From Tychonema sp. LEGE 07203 (GTDB taxonomy: Bacteria; Cyanobacteriota; Cyanobacteriia; Cyanobacteriales; Microcoleaceae), in assembly GCF_015207285.1 (NCBI RefSeq), contig NZ_JADEXD010000039.1:1-44731 (forward strand): a DNA stretch of 44,731 nucleotides, written 5' to 3'. The position numbers and the translations under genes were made by a program. The notes under the pieces are model-generated. The model had not been told where the DNA came from. It saw only the letters and a program-made list of their open reading frames with translations, and did no database searches. Shown piece after piece: positions 23,905 to 31,536 of the stretch (positions within the stretch are counted from its first letter, which is position 1; every line of letters starts with the position of its first letter).

Positions 23905-24678
23905 ATGAGTTTGAGAAGAATTTTGACAGTAGCGATTAATGTATTTTGGGAAGTAATTCGCGATCGCATCCTTTACTTAATTATTATTTTTGCTCTGTTG
24001 ATGGGAGCAGCGGTACGTTTGATACCGGAATTGGCGGCGACAACCGAGAAAAAAATAATCTTAGATATCGGTTTGGCTGGTATCAGCATTCTCGGTTTAA
24101 TTGTCACAGTCTTGGTGGCTACCGGACTGGTAAACAAAGAAATTGAAAAGCGGACTGTTTACCTGTTAGTTGCTAAACCGATAAGTCGGGCTGAATTAAT
24201 TGTGGGCAAGCACTTGGGGCTGTCGGCGGTGCTGGCGGTGCTGGTAGCAGCAATGACTGTTATCTATCTGCTGATTCTGAGTTTGAGCCGGATTCCTTAC
24301 CCTTTGGAAAGCATTTTAATCGCTTCGCTGTTTGTCTGGTTTGAGCTGTGTCTCATGGCTGCTGTCGGGATTTTATTTGGGGTGTTTAGCAGTTCGCTGC
24401 TGGCAAGTCTACTGACATTTGGCGTTTATTTGATGGGACATTCGACGCGGGATTTGGTGGCTGTTGGTAAGTTAACGAAAAATCCTGGCATTGAACAATT
24501 GATGATGGGACTTTATCTGGTTTTGCCGGATTTAGCCCGATTCAATTTGAGAAATGATGCTGTTTACGGACAAGTGCCTTATTTGCCGGGTTTGATTACA
24601 GATGCTGGCTACGGTTTGCTTTATGTGCTGCTGCTGCTGTCAGTTGCGATCGCCATATTTTCCCGCCGGGAATTTTAA
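23905..24678 (+). CDS. fraE: ABC-2 type permease FraE
   Basis: A 257-residue membrane protein with six hydrophobic segments: about 22-42 (ILYLIIIFALLMGAAVRLIP), 53-72 (IGLAGISILGLIVTVLVATG), 105-130 (LSAVLAVLVAAMTVIYLLIL), 137-165 (LFVWFELCLMAAVGILFGV), 167-185 and 233-252. NKEIEKRTVYLLVAKPISRAELIVG is the conserved cytoplasmic loop of ABC-2 permeases, shared with FraE of Anabaena. The order fraC-fraD-fraE on one strand supports this name. It is separated from fraD by 384 bases of repeats, so it may have its own promoter. In Anabaena FraE is not essential for filamentation but affects heterocyst function; whether this organism makes heterocysts is not shown here. Confidence 0.85.
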   Translation: MSLRRILTVAINVFWEVIRDRILYLIIIFALLMGAAVRLIPELAATTEKKIILDIGLAGISILGLIVTVLVATGLVNKEIEKRTVYLLVAKPISRAELIVGKHLGLSAVLAVLVAAMTVIYLLILSLSRIPYPLESILIASLFVWFELCLMAAVGILFGVFSSSLLASLLTFGVYLMGHSTRDLVAVGKLTKNPGIEQLMMGLYLVLPDLARFNLRNDAVYGQVPYLPGLITDAGYGLLYVLLLLSVAIAIFSRREF

Positions 24679-24707
24679 AACGCGCCTTGCACACCGCCTG
24701 GGGCAAT

Positions 24708-24743
24708 GGTTTGTAGTGAGGACTAAATTCCTCACTACAAACC
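24708..24743 (+). repeat. GGTTTGTAGTGAGGA hairpin repeat
   Basis: A perfect 15-bp stem (GGTTTGTAGTGAGGA and TCCTCACTACAAACC) with a 6-base loop. It follows fraE by 30 bases and could end transcription, but no T-run follows; this sequence type is a common intergenic repeat in cyanobacteria. Confidence 0.75.
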
Positions 24744-24841
24744 TATTTTACGATCGAATTAGCGCGCTAAGATATAGAGAAGGTTGTCGATCGCCCATCT
24801 CGACTAAAACTCAAATTTTTATGGGTAAAATGAGGTGACTT

Positions 24842-25642
24842 ATGACTGCTGTAATTCAAAAACCGATATCGCAGCTAAAGATTACTTGGCCCCTGCTGCC
24901 CGATGATTTTATCCTACCAGATGACCCTGTAGACGATACAGACCATCCCTTGCTAGCTCACGGTTTACGCCAGTCTGTAGTGGATTCCCCGGAACTAATC
25001 CAAGACGCACTAATAGTTTCTAATTTTGCTTTGTGCGCGGCTGTGGACGATCGCACTATTTGCAAAGCCCCAGACTGGATGTACGTGCGGCCAGTGCAAC
25101 CTTGGCCCCACAGCTATCCGCGCCGCAGTTACACGCCTCATACCGAAGGAACAGTTCCCTTTGTAGTGATGGAATTTCTGTCAGCTACTTACGGCGATGA
25201 ATATTCTGTCGAACACACAGAAGAAATCGGAAAATGGTTTTTTTACGAACAAGTAATCAAAGTTCCTCGCTATGTGATTTTTCGACCGCCTACGGGCAAA
25301 ATAGAAGTTTATGCGCTCGAATCCGAGCGTTACGACAATCAAAATCCCGATGAAAACGGGCGCTATTTAATACCTGGATTAAATCTATTTTTGGGAGTTT
25401 GGGAGGGAACTCGCGAAGGTAGAACGGGCTCTTGGCTGCGCTGGTGGAATGCGGGAGGAGAGTTACTTTTGTGGCCGGAAGAACGGGCGAAAAACGAACG
25501 CCAGCGGGCGGAAAACGAACGCCAGCGGGCCGATCGCCAACAGCAAGACAAAGAGTTAGCCGAGACGCTGCTGGAACAAGAAAGACAGCGAAATCAAGAA
25601 CTTTTGGCGAGATTGGCAGCCCTCGGTATCGATCCAGAATAG
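24842..25642 (+). CDS. Uma2 family (DUF820) restriction-endonuclease-like protein
   Basis: A 266-residue protein. After a variable N-terminus (LLPDDFILPDDPVDDTDHPL) the Uma2 core appears: VDDRTICKAPDWMYVRPV, then TVPFVVMEFLSATYGDEYSV, the predicted PD-(D/E)xK-like fold, then YEQVIKVPRYVIFRPPTGKI and YLIPGLNLFLGVWEGTREGR. The C-terminal 60 residues form a charged heptad coil (ERAKNERQRAENERQRADRQ ... RLAALGIDPE), a common Uma2 tail. No biochemical activity is established for the family, which is greatly expanded in filamentous cyanobacteria. The internal repeated NERQRA units match a short DNA duplication. Confidence 0.88.
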   Translation: MTAVIQKPISQLKITWPLLPDDFILPDDPVDDTDHPLLAHGLRQSVVDSPELIQDALIVSNFALCAAVDDRTICKAPDWMYVRPVQPWPHSYPRRSYTPHTEGTVPFVVMEFLSATYGDEYSVEHTEEIGKWFFYEQVIKVPRYVIFRPPTGKIEVYALESERYDNQNPDENGRYLIPGLNLFLGVWEGTREGRTGSWLRWWNAGGELLLWPEERAKNERQRAENERQRADRQQQDKELAETLLEQERQRNQELLARLAALGIDPE

Positions 25643-25785
25643 CACGAGAAGGAAGTTCGGCAGCAGATGTAACGGATGTCAAGAAGCGGCAAGAAGGTAA
25701 CAGATCGCGATCGGCTTTGTCGATATCTTTTTGTTTAGTCTAGTTTTTTGCTCCTGTGTTTGTAATGTAACAAAACTTTGAAATT

Positions 25786-26613
25786 ATGTTAGCTCAAAAA
25801 TCAGAACAATTAAAAGATATTTTCGCGCAGATGGAACGGGCGCTGATTGCCTACTCTGGCGGCATTGACAGCACTTTGGTGGCAAAAATTGCTTGGGACG
25901 TTTTGGGCGATCGCGCTTTGGCAGTTACCGCAGTTTCCCCGTCTCTACTGCCAGAAGATTTAGAAGACGCGCGCATTCAAGCCGCAGAAATTGGCATTGT
26001 CCACGAGGAAGTAGAAACTCAGGAAATGGCCAATCCCAATTACACTTCTAACCCGGTTAATCGCTGCTATTTCTGCAAAAGCGAACTGCACGATACTTTG
26101 AAACCGCTAGCACTAGAAAAGGGTTATCCTTATGTGGTGGATGGGGTGAATGCAGACGATTTAAAGGATTACCGTCCCGGAATTCAGGCTGCGAAGGAAC
26201 GCGGCGCGCGATCGCCTTTAGCAGAAGTCGGCATGACTAAATTTGAAGTGCGACAGTTAGCAAAAGAATTGGGTTTGCCTTGGTGGGACAAACCGGCTCA
26301 ACCTTGTTTGAGTTCGCGCTTTCCCTACGGCGAAGAAATCACTGTTGCCAAGTTGCAAAGAGTGGGGCGCGCCGAACGGTATTTGCGGCAGTTGGGGCTG
26401 AAAAATTTGCGGGTGCGATCGGATGGAGATACGGCGCGAATTGAACTGCCGCCGGAGCAGATTCAAGAGTTTGTGGTAAATGCGGATTTGCCTGGATTGG
26501 TGGCGGTGTTTCAGGAGTTTGGTTTTGTGTACGCGACTTTGGATTTGGAGGGGTTTCGCAGCGGGAAATTAAATCAGGTTTTGCAACCTGAGCTTTTGGG
26601 GGCGAAAGGTTGA
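25786..26613 (+). CDS. larE: ATP-dependent sacrificial sulfur transferase LarE
   Basis: A 275-residue PP-loop protein. ALIAYSGGIDSTLVAKIAW holds the SGGxDS ATP-pyrophosphatase loop, and NRCYFCKSELHDTL, VVDGVNADDLKDYRPGIQAA and DKPAQPCLSSRFPYGEEITV are LarE-specific. In the last block the Cys of PCLSSR corresponds to the sacrificial cysteine of Lactiplantibacillus plantarum LarE, which donates sulfur to the nickel-pincer cofactor of lactate racemase. LarB, LarC and LarA are not in the window, so the cofactor pathway is incomplete here. In many cyanobacteria larE-type genes stand alone, so the acceptor is uncertain. The Cys residues of the CYFC pair could support a cluster or zinc. Confidence 0.92.
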   Translation: MLAQKSEQLKDIFAQMERALIAYSGGIDSTLVAKIAWDVLGDRALAVTAVSPSLLPEDLEDARIQAAEIGIVHEEVETQEMANPNYTSNPVNRCYFCKSELHDTLKPLALEKGYPYVVDGVNADDLKDYRPGIQAAKERGARSPLAEVGMTKFEVRQLAKELGLPWWDKPAQPCLSSRFPYGEEITVAKLQRVGRAERYLRQLGLKNLRVRSDGDTARIELPPEQIQEFVVNADLPGLVAVFQEFGFVYATLDLEGFRSGKLNQVLQPELLGAKG

Positions 26614-27072
26614 TTAATTATCCTGAAAAAATGTCACTACAACCGTGTCTTCGTCGCGATCGCATTTAACTTGAAAACGGCGCTGAGGATAAAGCGATTT
26701 TAGGCGACTTTCCCACATCTGAGCTAATGCTTGTCCTAAATACAATAAATTGTCACTGCTAGCGTTTTGGGCACCGGGGAGAATGTCATCAATGTGCTGG
26801 TGGTTCATCACCTGCTCAATTGCAGCGACATCATTCCCCAGTTCGATTTTCCACTGTTCGTAGATTTGACTGTTAAAGGCTTCGGACAAAAAGATGCCGC
26901 CTTCATGTTCGACAAAATCTGGCCAGAATAGTTTTGTGAAAGCTATGGCAATTTCAATATTAGCAGATCCAAAAAGATAATCCCAGAGTGAAAAATCATC
27001 GCCGTTGGCTTTTTTCCACTGCTGGAAATCGCTGAGTTGATCTGCATTCAAGGATATTTGTTCGATGAACAT
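26614..27072 (-). CDS. Hypothetical protein, 152 residues
   Basis: A soluble, acidic protein: MFIEQISLNADQLSDFQQWK, then FSLWDYLFGSANIEIAIAFT and KLFWPDFVEHEGGIFLSEAF, with a C-terminal strand-rich part (RRFQVKCDRDEDTVVVTFFQ). No signal, membrane segment or known motif is visible. Its stop abuts the larE stop from the other strand, with no space for a terminator. A rival minus-strand frame (26996-27481) overlaps its N-terminus but has no sign of coding. Reality of the gene rests on open-frame length and balanced composition. Confidence 0.65.
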   Translation of the reverse strand: MFIEQISLNADQLSDFQQWKKANGDDFSLWDYLFGSANIEIAIAFTKLFWPDFVEHEGGIFLSEAFNSQIYEQWKIELGNDVAAIEQVMNHQHIDDILPGAQNASSDNLLYLGQALAQMWESRLKSLYPQRRFQVKCDRDEDTVVVTFFQDN

Positions 27073-27206
27073 AATTTCTAGGGTATTTCATCCAATCTAG
27101 CTGGCCTAACTGTTTTCTCAGCTTGCACGTAAATGTCTCCTGCTGAGTTTTGGTTGTGTTTGTATTCAACGGCGTGAGGTGTCGGCACATTTGCATGAGC
27201 CCTTCC

Positions 27207-27250
27207 TTTGACATACTCACCGACCTTTTTTGTGCGGTGAGTATGTCAAA
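27207..27250 (+). repeat. 16-bp perfect inverted repeat with 12-base loop
   Basis: TTTGACATACTCACCG and CGGTGAGTATGTCAAA flank ACCTTTTTTGTG. This may be a relic end of an IS200/IS605-type element, whose ends are hairpins, but no tnpA or tnpB frame is nearby. It sits between the hypothetical gene and the SGNH gene. Confidence 0.7.
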
Positions 27251-27341
27251 GATCGCAATTTCGATAAATTTGCATAAATCCTCATGGCTGGTTAAAGCAA
27301 TAGCATAAACTGAAGTAGCAGGAAGAGTAGCAGCAAGTTTT

Positions 27342-28079
27342 ATGAAAGTTAAATTTAGGTTGATTTCCGTCCTCTTGGCGTTGTCGCTGTCCGCGTACAT
27401 CCCGTTTCGGGGGTTAGCTAACCCGCAACCTTCGGGAGATACTGTTAGTTCTGCACTGTGGTGGCAAGTTTCGGTGTACAATCAGGTGCAGCAAATTAAA
27501 GAGCAGCAATATGAAGGTTGCGTGTGGGGCGATTCTATTTCTTCGGCCCTGGGCGATTCTTTGGGAGAACAAAACTTTAATTTTGCGATCGGCGGCATGA
27601 GCTCTGTTTCCCTGCTAGAACAGCTAAAACTGGTAGTGCCGCAGGGCTTTACCTGCAAAAAATCGATTTTGGCGATCGGCACAAATGATGCTGTGTACGG
27701 GATTGGCGACGAGCAGTTTGTCAGCAATTTGAAAGAGGCGATCGCATAATTGCGATCGCTCGGCAGCAAACAGATTATTCTAATTCCTGCTTTTTATTCA
27801 ACTCTTGCCGCCAGCCACAATCCTAAATTTGCAGGAACAATTGCTAGAGTTGACGAAATCAATGTTCTCATCAATAAAGTAGCAGCCGAAGAAAATATCA
27901 CCGTGGAATCTAGCGGCATACAAGCCTTATTTAAGGACAAAGCTCTGAATTCAGATTTAACAATTGATGGCGTTCACCTCAATGCCAAAGGTTTAGATAT
28001 ATACAGAAAAGTTTTGTTAAATATTTTAAATTCTCCCTTAACAACCCGCAGTTTTGACAATATAATATACTTTTCCTAA
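27342..28079 (+). pseudogene. Secreted SGNH/GDSL hydrolase split by one nonsense codon
   Basis: One frame covers the whole protein. Residues 1-26 are a signal peptide (FRLISVLLALSLSAYIPFRG). Block I is CVWGDSISSALGDSLG (catalytic Ser of GDS), block II FAIGGMSSVSLLEQL, block III SILAIGTNDAVYG (Gly and Asn of the oxyanion hole), and block V LTIDGVHLNAKGLDIYRKVL (catalytic Asp-x-x-His). Between blocks III and V a TAA stop stands at 27747-27749 inside KEAIA*LRSLGSKQIILIPA. The frame does not shift; a CAA-to-TAA change in a Gln codon would explain it. The stop lies in a GCATAATTGC stretch between two HIP1 octamers. The front half lacks the Asp/His pair, so it should be inactive unless the stop is read through. 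Confidence 0.87.
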
Positions 28080-28142
28080 AAACCCTGTAAAGAGCTTGCC
28101 GAATGCCTCCTCCCCAAGCATTGTGGGAGAAGTCTAATAGTT

Positions 28143-28276
28143 GTAGCTTTTCTCAAAAAGGTGAGGTATGCCCACGGCGGCCTATGCCCACGGCGGCCTA
28201 TGCCCACGGAGCCCTATCCCGGATAGTACCTCATACCAGAGCACAGAAAGGCTATAGCTTTTCTCAAAAAGGTGAG
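28143..28276 (+). repeat. TAGCTTTTCTCAAAAAGG direct repeats around a 16-bp tandem
   Basis: Two copies of TAGCTTTTCTCAAAAAGGTG (about 28144 and 28255) flank three tandem 16-base units (TATGCCCACGGCGGCC, last one variant, 28167-28214). No gene is recognised in 28080-28399. The two 18-base copies could be target-type duplications around an insertion. Confidence 0.8.
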
Positions 28277-28399
28277 AAGTTGAGATTTGCCATTTTTCGA
28301 TTTGAGAGCGTGTCCGGTTGATTGCTATAACAGAAATGGTTCCTGGATCGCGGTAAATCGATCGGACACGATCTAACGGTTATTTGACGTGATTAGATA

Positions 28400-30232
28400 T
28401 CAAGGATTCATGGGCTGAATTTGCTGCGGCTGCATTTGCTGTAGCTGAAGTTGCTGCTGCTGAAGTTGAAGTTGCTGATTTTCAACATTTATTTGTCGCT
28501 GTCTGTCTTCAAGTTGCAAGCGTCTGTCTTCAAGTTGCAATAATCTGTCTTCTGCTTGCCGCTGTCTGTCTTCACGTTGTATCTGTCTCTCTAGCTGTCT
28601 GTCTTCACGCTGCTCTTGTCTGTCTTGACGTTGTTCGCGAATCTGTCTGAGTTGATTTCGCCGCTCGAAATCTCCTCCCAAAAATAAGTTTTGAAAAGCG
28701 TTGATAGTTGTTTGAAACCCAGTAAAAACTCCGCTAACAGCGTTGATCCCTGTTGCAACTCCTATCACTGGCTGCAAGAAACTGTTGATATTGTCTCCTA
28801 CTCTGGTATAGCCCGATCGCGCTACGAGAATCACATCATTGTTGCGGAGAACTGGATTATTGTCAGGATTCAACCCTTGAGCAAAATCCACATCGATAGT
28901 GCGGCGAGTAACAGTACCGTTGGAGTTCAAACGCAACAGTTCCACCTTATCTTTTTTCGCCCGCAATTGATTGAAACTGCCTGCAGTGAGCAAAGCTTGG
29001 TGCAGGGATGTACTGGGTTTAACCAGTAAAGCTCCAGGCCTGATTACTTCCCCCACAACATTGATGCTAATCGCGTTTGGAGAGAAACTCGTACTTCCGA
29101 TTTGGGAAACTTCAGTCAAGTCTACAGTAGATGCTGTCGGGATAATTACGCTATCACCTTCTTGCAGCAAAATATCTTGAGTTGAGTCGCCTTTTTGCAG
29201 CAAATCCCACAGATTTACCATGATAGTTTGTTCGTTGCCGCCTCTGACTTGGCGGCGGATTTGCACGCGACGGATATCGGCTTCTGTAGTGATACCGCCG
29301 GCAATTTTGAGGGCTCTAGTTATTGTTGGCAAGCCCACAACTGCTCCTTGCTGCTGGTCGATAGATACAAAACTCAACTCTGTTTGTTGGTTGGTCGATC
29401 GCACATCGGAAGCAAATACAGTATAAGGCCCTGGCCGGTTCACTTCGCCGACAATTACTACACCAATTGGTTTAGTAATATCAGCGGAAAAATTAGCACT
29501 TGCTCTTTGACGGACTTCTTGAGTATTGAGGGAACTTGCTGTCGGTACAAAAATTGTATCGCCATCTCGGATCGTGACATCTTGGCGCAAATTTCCCGTA
29601 TCTAAAAAATTCTGCAAATTAACTGTAATAACTTGCTCTGGCCCACCTCTGCGGGAACGGCGAATTTGGACGTTTCGCATATCTCCTGCTGACGTCACCC
29701 CTTGTGCAAGTTGCAGCATTTCCATCAAAGTCGGAAATTTTACTCCTCCTCCACTTCCTTCTCTTGCGGGATTAATTTTGTAGGAACCGGGGCGAGTAAC
29801 TTCACCTGCAATACCTATATTTAGGGGGCGAGCGAGCATCAGAGTCACGGTGACAACGGGAACATTGATGAAGGGTTCGTAGCGCTTGGTAATGACGTTA
29901 GCTGCTTGTTGCAGGGTCAATCCTTGAATTGAGACGCTGCCAATGATTGGCAAATTGAGCGTCCCGTCAACTAACACTTGATATTCTTTGCTGAATTCTG
30001 GAACGCCGAAGATATCTAAAGCAATGCGATCGCCAGAACCTAAAGTATAAGCTGCTTCTTGTGTCAGCGCACCCGAATTGCCTAGAGGCAAACTCGAACC
30101 CGGAGGAGGTGGCGGCGGTACGGGTGCACGATTTCTGATAGCAGGCAACTGAGCTGTACAGGGCAGCGAACTGCTGAGCACCAGGAGTGCTGACAAACTC
30201 AGATTTGTAGCGGTTTTAACGGTATGTTTCAT
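28400..30232 (-). CDS. Polysaccharide export protein (Wza/OPX-like, SLBB domains)
   Basis: A 610-residue protein from ATG 30232 (AGGA 8-10 bases upstream). A signal peptide is at residues about 1-30 (NLSLSALLVLSSSLPCTAQ; the Cys may be a lipobox). The Poly_export domain is at about 60-145 (YTLGSGDRIALDIFGVPEFS ... DGTLNLPIIGSVSIQGLTLQ). Three SLBB-type domains follow: about 150-230 (GEVTRPGSYKINPA), 260-360 (GEVNRPGPYTVFASD) and 395-475 (GEVIRPGALLVKPSTSL). The C-terminal 90 residues are a Gln/Arg/Asp-rich heptad tract (EDRQLERQIQREDRQRQ) that looks expanded by short DNA repeats. OPX proteins form outer-membrane or periplasmic channels for extracellular polysaccharide, normally with a Wzc-type partner, which is not in the window. 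Confidence 0.93.
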   Translation of the reverse strand: MKHTVKTATNLSLSALLVLSSSLPCTAQLPAIRNRAPVPPPPPPGSSLPLGNSGALTQEAAYTLGSGDRIALDIFGVPEFSKEYQVLVDGTLNLPIIGSVSIQGLTLQQAANVITKRYEPFINVPVVTVTLMLARPLNIGIAGEVTRPGSYKINPAREGSGGGVKFPTLMEMLQLAQGVTSAGDMRNVQIRRSRRGGPEQVITVNLQNFLDTGNLRQDVTIRDGDTIFVPTASSLNTQEVRQRASANFSADITKPIGVVIVGEVNRPGPYTVFASDVRSTNQQTELSFVSIDQQQGAVVGLPTITRALKIAGGITTEADIRRVQIRRQVRGGNEQTIMVNLWDLLQKGDSTQDILLQEGDSVIIPTASTVDLTEVSQIGSTSFSPNAISINVVGEVIRPGALLVKPSTSLHQALLTAGSFNQLRAKKDKVELLRLNSNGTVTRRTIDVDFAQGLNPDNNPVLRNNDVILVARSGYTRVGDNINSFLQPVIGVATGINAVSGVFTGFQTTINAFQNLFLGGDFERRNQLRQIREQRQDRQEQREDRQLERQIQREDRQRQAEDRLLQLEDRRLQLEDRQRQINVENQQLQLQQQQLQLQQMQPQQIQPMNP

Positions 30233-30563
30233 CTTTGTTTCCTGGTTGCAGCCTGCCAATGAAGGAGAGCAAGTTAGCCCGTTGATTTTAGGTTATTTTC
30301 CCTGTTGTCTAGTGTAGCCTCGCTTGGCTACAAAATCCACATGTGGAATCATAAAATTGTGCGGCTATCGAGATCCTTTTTTGTAAAGAAACTGTAAAGC
30401 CAGCAAGCTGTTGTTAGAATTAGGAGCTTGTTTGACCAAAATTATTTATACATAACTCAGGATACAAATCAACCCGCTACAGAAAAGGGAGAGAAACAAA
30501 TCGCCTTGATTCGATCGTCCGTGGAGGGGGTAGGCACGGGGAGTAGGGGTGGCACTACCCTAC

Positions 30564-30628
30564 AAAACCCGGTTTCTTTGAAAATAGTGGCTGTTTTCTC
30601 GATACATTGATGAAGAAACCGGGTTTTT
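30564..30628 (+). repeat. AACCCGGTTTCTT inverted repeat
   Basis: AAAACCCGGTTTCTT (30564) pairs with AAGAAACCGGGTTTTT (30613). Same family as in 32679-32785 and at 8339-8397. It lies upstream of the next gene; the remainder of 30233-30695 shows nothing recognisable. Confidence 0.85.
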
Positions 30629-30695
30629 GAACTGATCCGCGCAAGTCCTGTTGATGTAAAATATTAAATAATTCTCTCTGCAGGACAAAGAACAA

Positions 30696-31379
30696 GTGTC
30701 ACTAAAATTGGATAAAGTAATTCCTTGGGGACGCTGCTTGGATGAATACATAGGAATGTTTAGCTTAACATCAACCGATCTCAAGCTAGGAATTCTTGAT
30801 TGTGCGGGCGGCCCGGCGAGTTTCAATGCCGAAATGACTCGCCAAGGTAAAAAGGTAATTTCTTGCGATCCAGTTTATCAGTTTACGGCGGTGGAAATTG
30901 GCGATCGCATCCAAGAAACATATCAAACTGTGATTGAGGGCGTTAAGGCCAATGTAGACGGCTATTTGTGGAACAATTTTGAATCGCCCTACCAGCTAGG
31001 CGAAGTGCGGATGAAGGCGATGCAGGAATTTTTAGCAGATTTTCCCTCTGGTTTGGAGCAAGGCCGCTACATGAATGCTGAATTGCCGATCTTGCCTTTC
31101 AATGACGGTCAGTTTGATTTAGCTTTGTGCAGCCATTTCTTATTTACTTATTCTCATTTACTTGCGGAAGAGTTTCATTTGCAAGCGATTACAGAAATGT
31201 GTCGGGTTGCGAAGGAAGTTCGGGTGTTTCCGCTGTTGCAAAGTTTTAGCGGGGAGGAATCAGAGCATTTAAACCCGATTGTTGCCGAGTTGAAAAACAG
31301 AAATTTTCGCGTGGAAATTCAAGAGGCTCCTTATGAGTTTCAAAAAGGTGGAAATAAGATGATGCGAGTTAGGAGATGA
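30696..31379 (+). CDS. Methyltransferase-like protein (SAM-dependent, divergent)
   Basis: A 227-residue protein from GTG 30696, with AGGA 10 bases upstream. The Rossmann pattern is present but degenerate: GILDCAGGPASFNAEMTRQG in place of the Gly-rich motif I, then KVISCDPVYQFTAVEIGDRI (acidic ligand Asp), then LPILPFNDGQFDLALCSHFL (motif IV). The C-terminal part (FHLQAITEMCRVAKEVRVFP) is the usual strand-helix closing the fold. A normal motif I would read E/DxGxGxG; here it is DCAGGPAS, so SAM binding is likely but substrate and activity are open. It lies just upstream of the nuclease-like gene with repeats between. Confidence 0.82.
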   Translation: MSLKLDKVIPWGRCLDEYIGMFSLTSTDLKLGILDCAGGPASFNAEMTRQGKKVISCDPVYQFTAVEIGDRIQETYQTVIEGVKANVDGYLWNNFESPYQLGEVRMKAMQEFLADFPSGLEQGRYMNAELPILPFNDGQFDLALCSHFLFTYSHLLAEEFHLQAITEMCRVAKEVRVFPLLQSFSGEESEHLNPIVAELKNRNFRVEIQEAPYEFQKGGNKMMRVRR

Positions 31380-31383
31380 ATGT

Positions 31384-31474
31384 AAGTTACCGGCCGAATG
31401 TAAGTGGCCGGGCGAAGGGAATTCGCGGCTGTACAAATTAAGTTACCGGCGAATGAAATTCGCGGCTATACAAA
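31384..31474 (+). repeat. GGCGAAxxxAATTCGCGGCT tandem intergenic repeat
   Basis: Two units, GGCGAAGGGAATTCGCGGCT and GGCGAATGAAATTCGCGGCT, each followed by (G/A)TACAAA, with a degenerate third (CCGGCCGAATGTAAGTGG) before them. Each contains a GCGAA/TTCGC hairpin. Lies directly before the nuclease-like gene. Confidence 0.8.
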
Positions 31475-31536
31475 CGATGTCCGGATGGTGCGCGGACTGG
31501 AAGACAATAGTTATTATTTTATATACCAAGGTCAAA

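Noticed and set aside
27207..27250. Complete IS200/IS605 element
   Set aside because: Only a hairpin is seen. No tnpA or tnpB sequence could be found on either strand around it.
26996..27481. 161-codon minus-strand frame
   Set aside because: It overlaps the N-terminus of the 152-residue protein and the signal peptide of the SGNH gene, has no motif, and crosses the 16-bp palindrome at 27207-27250.
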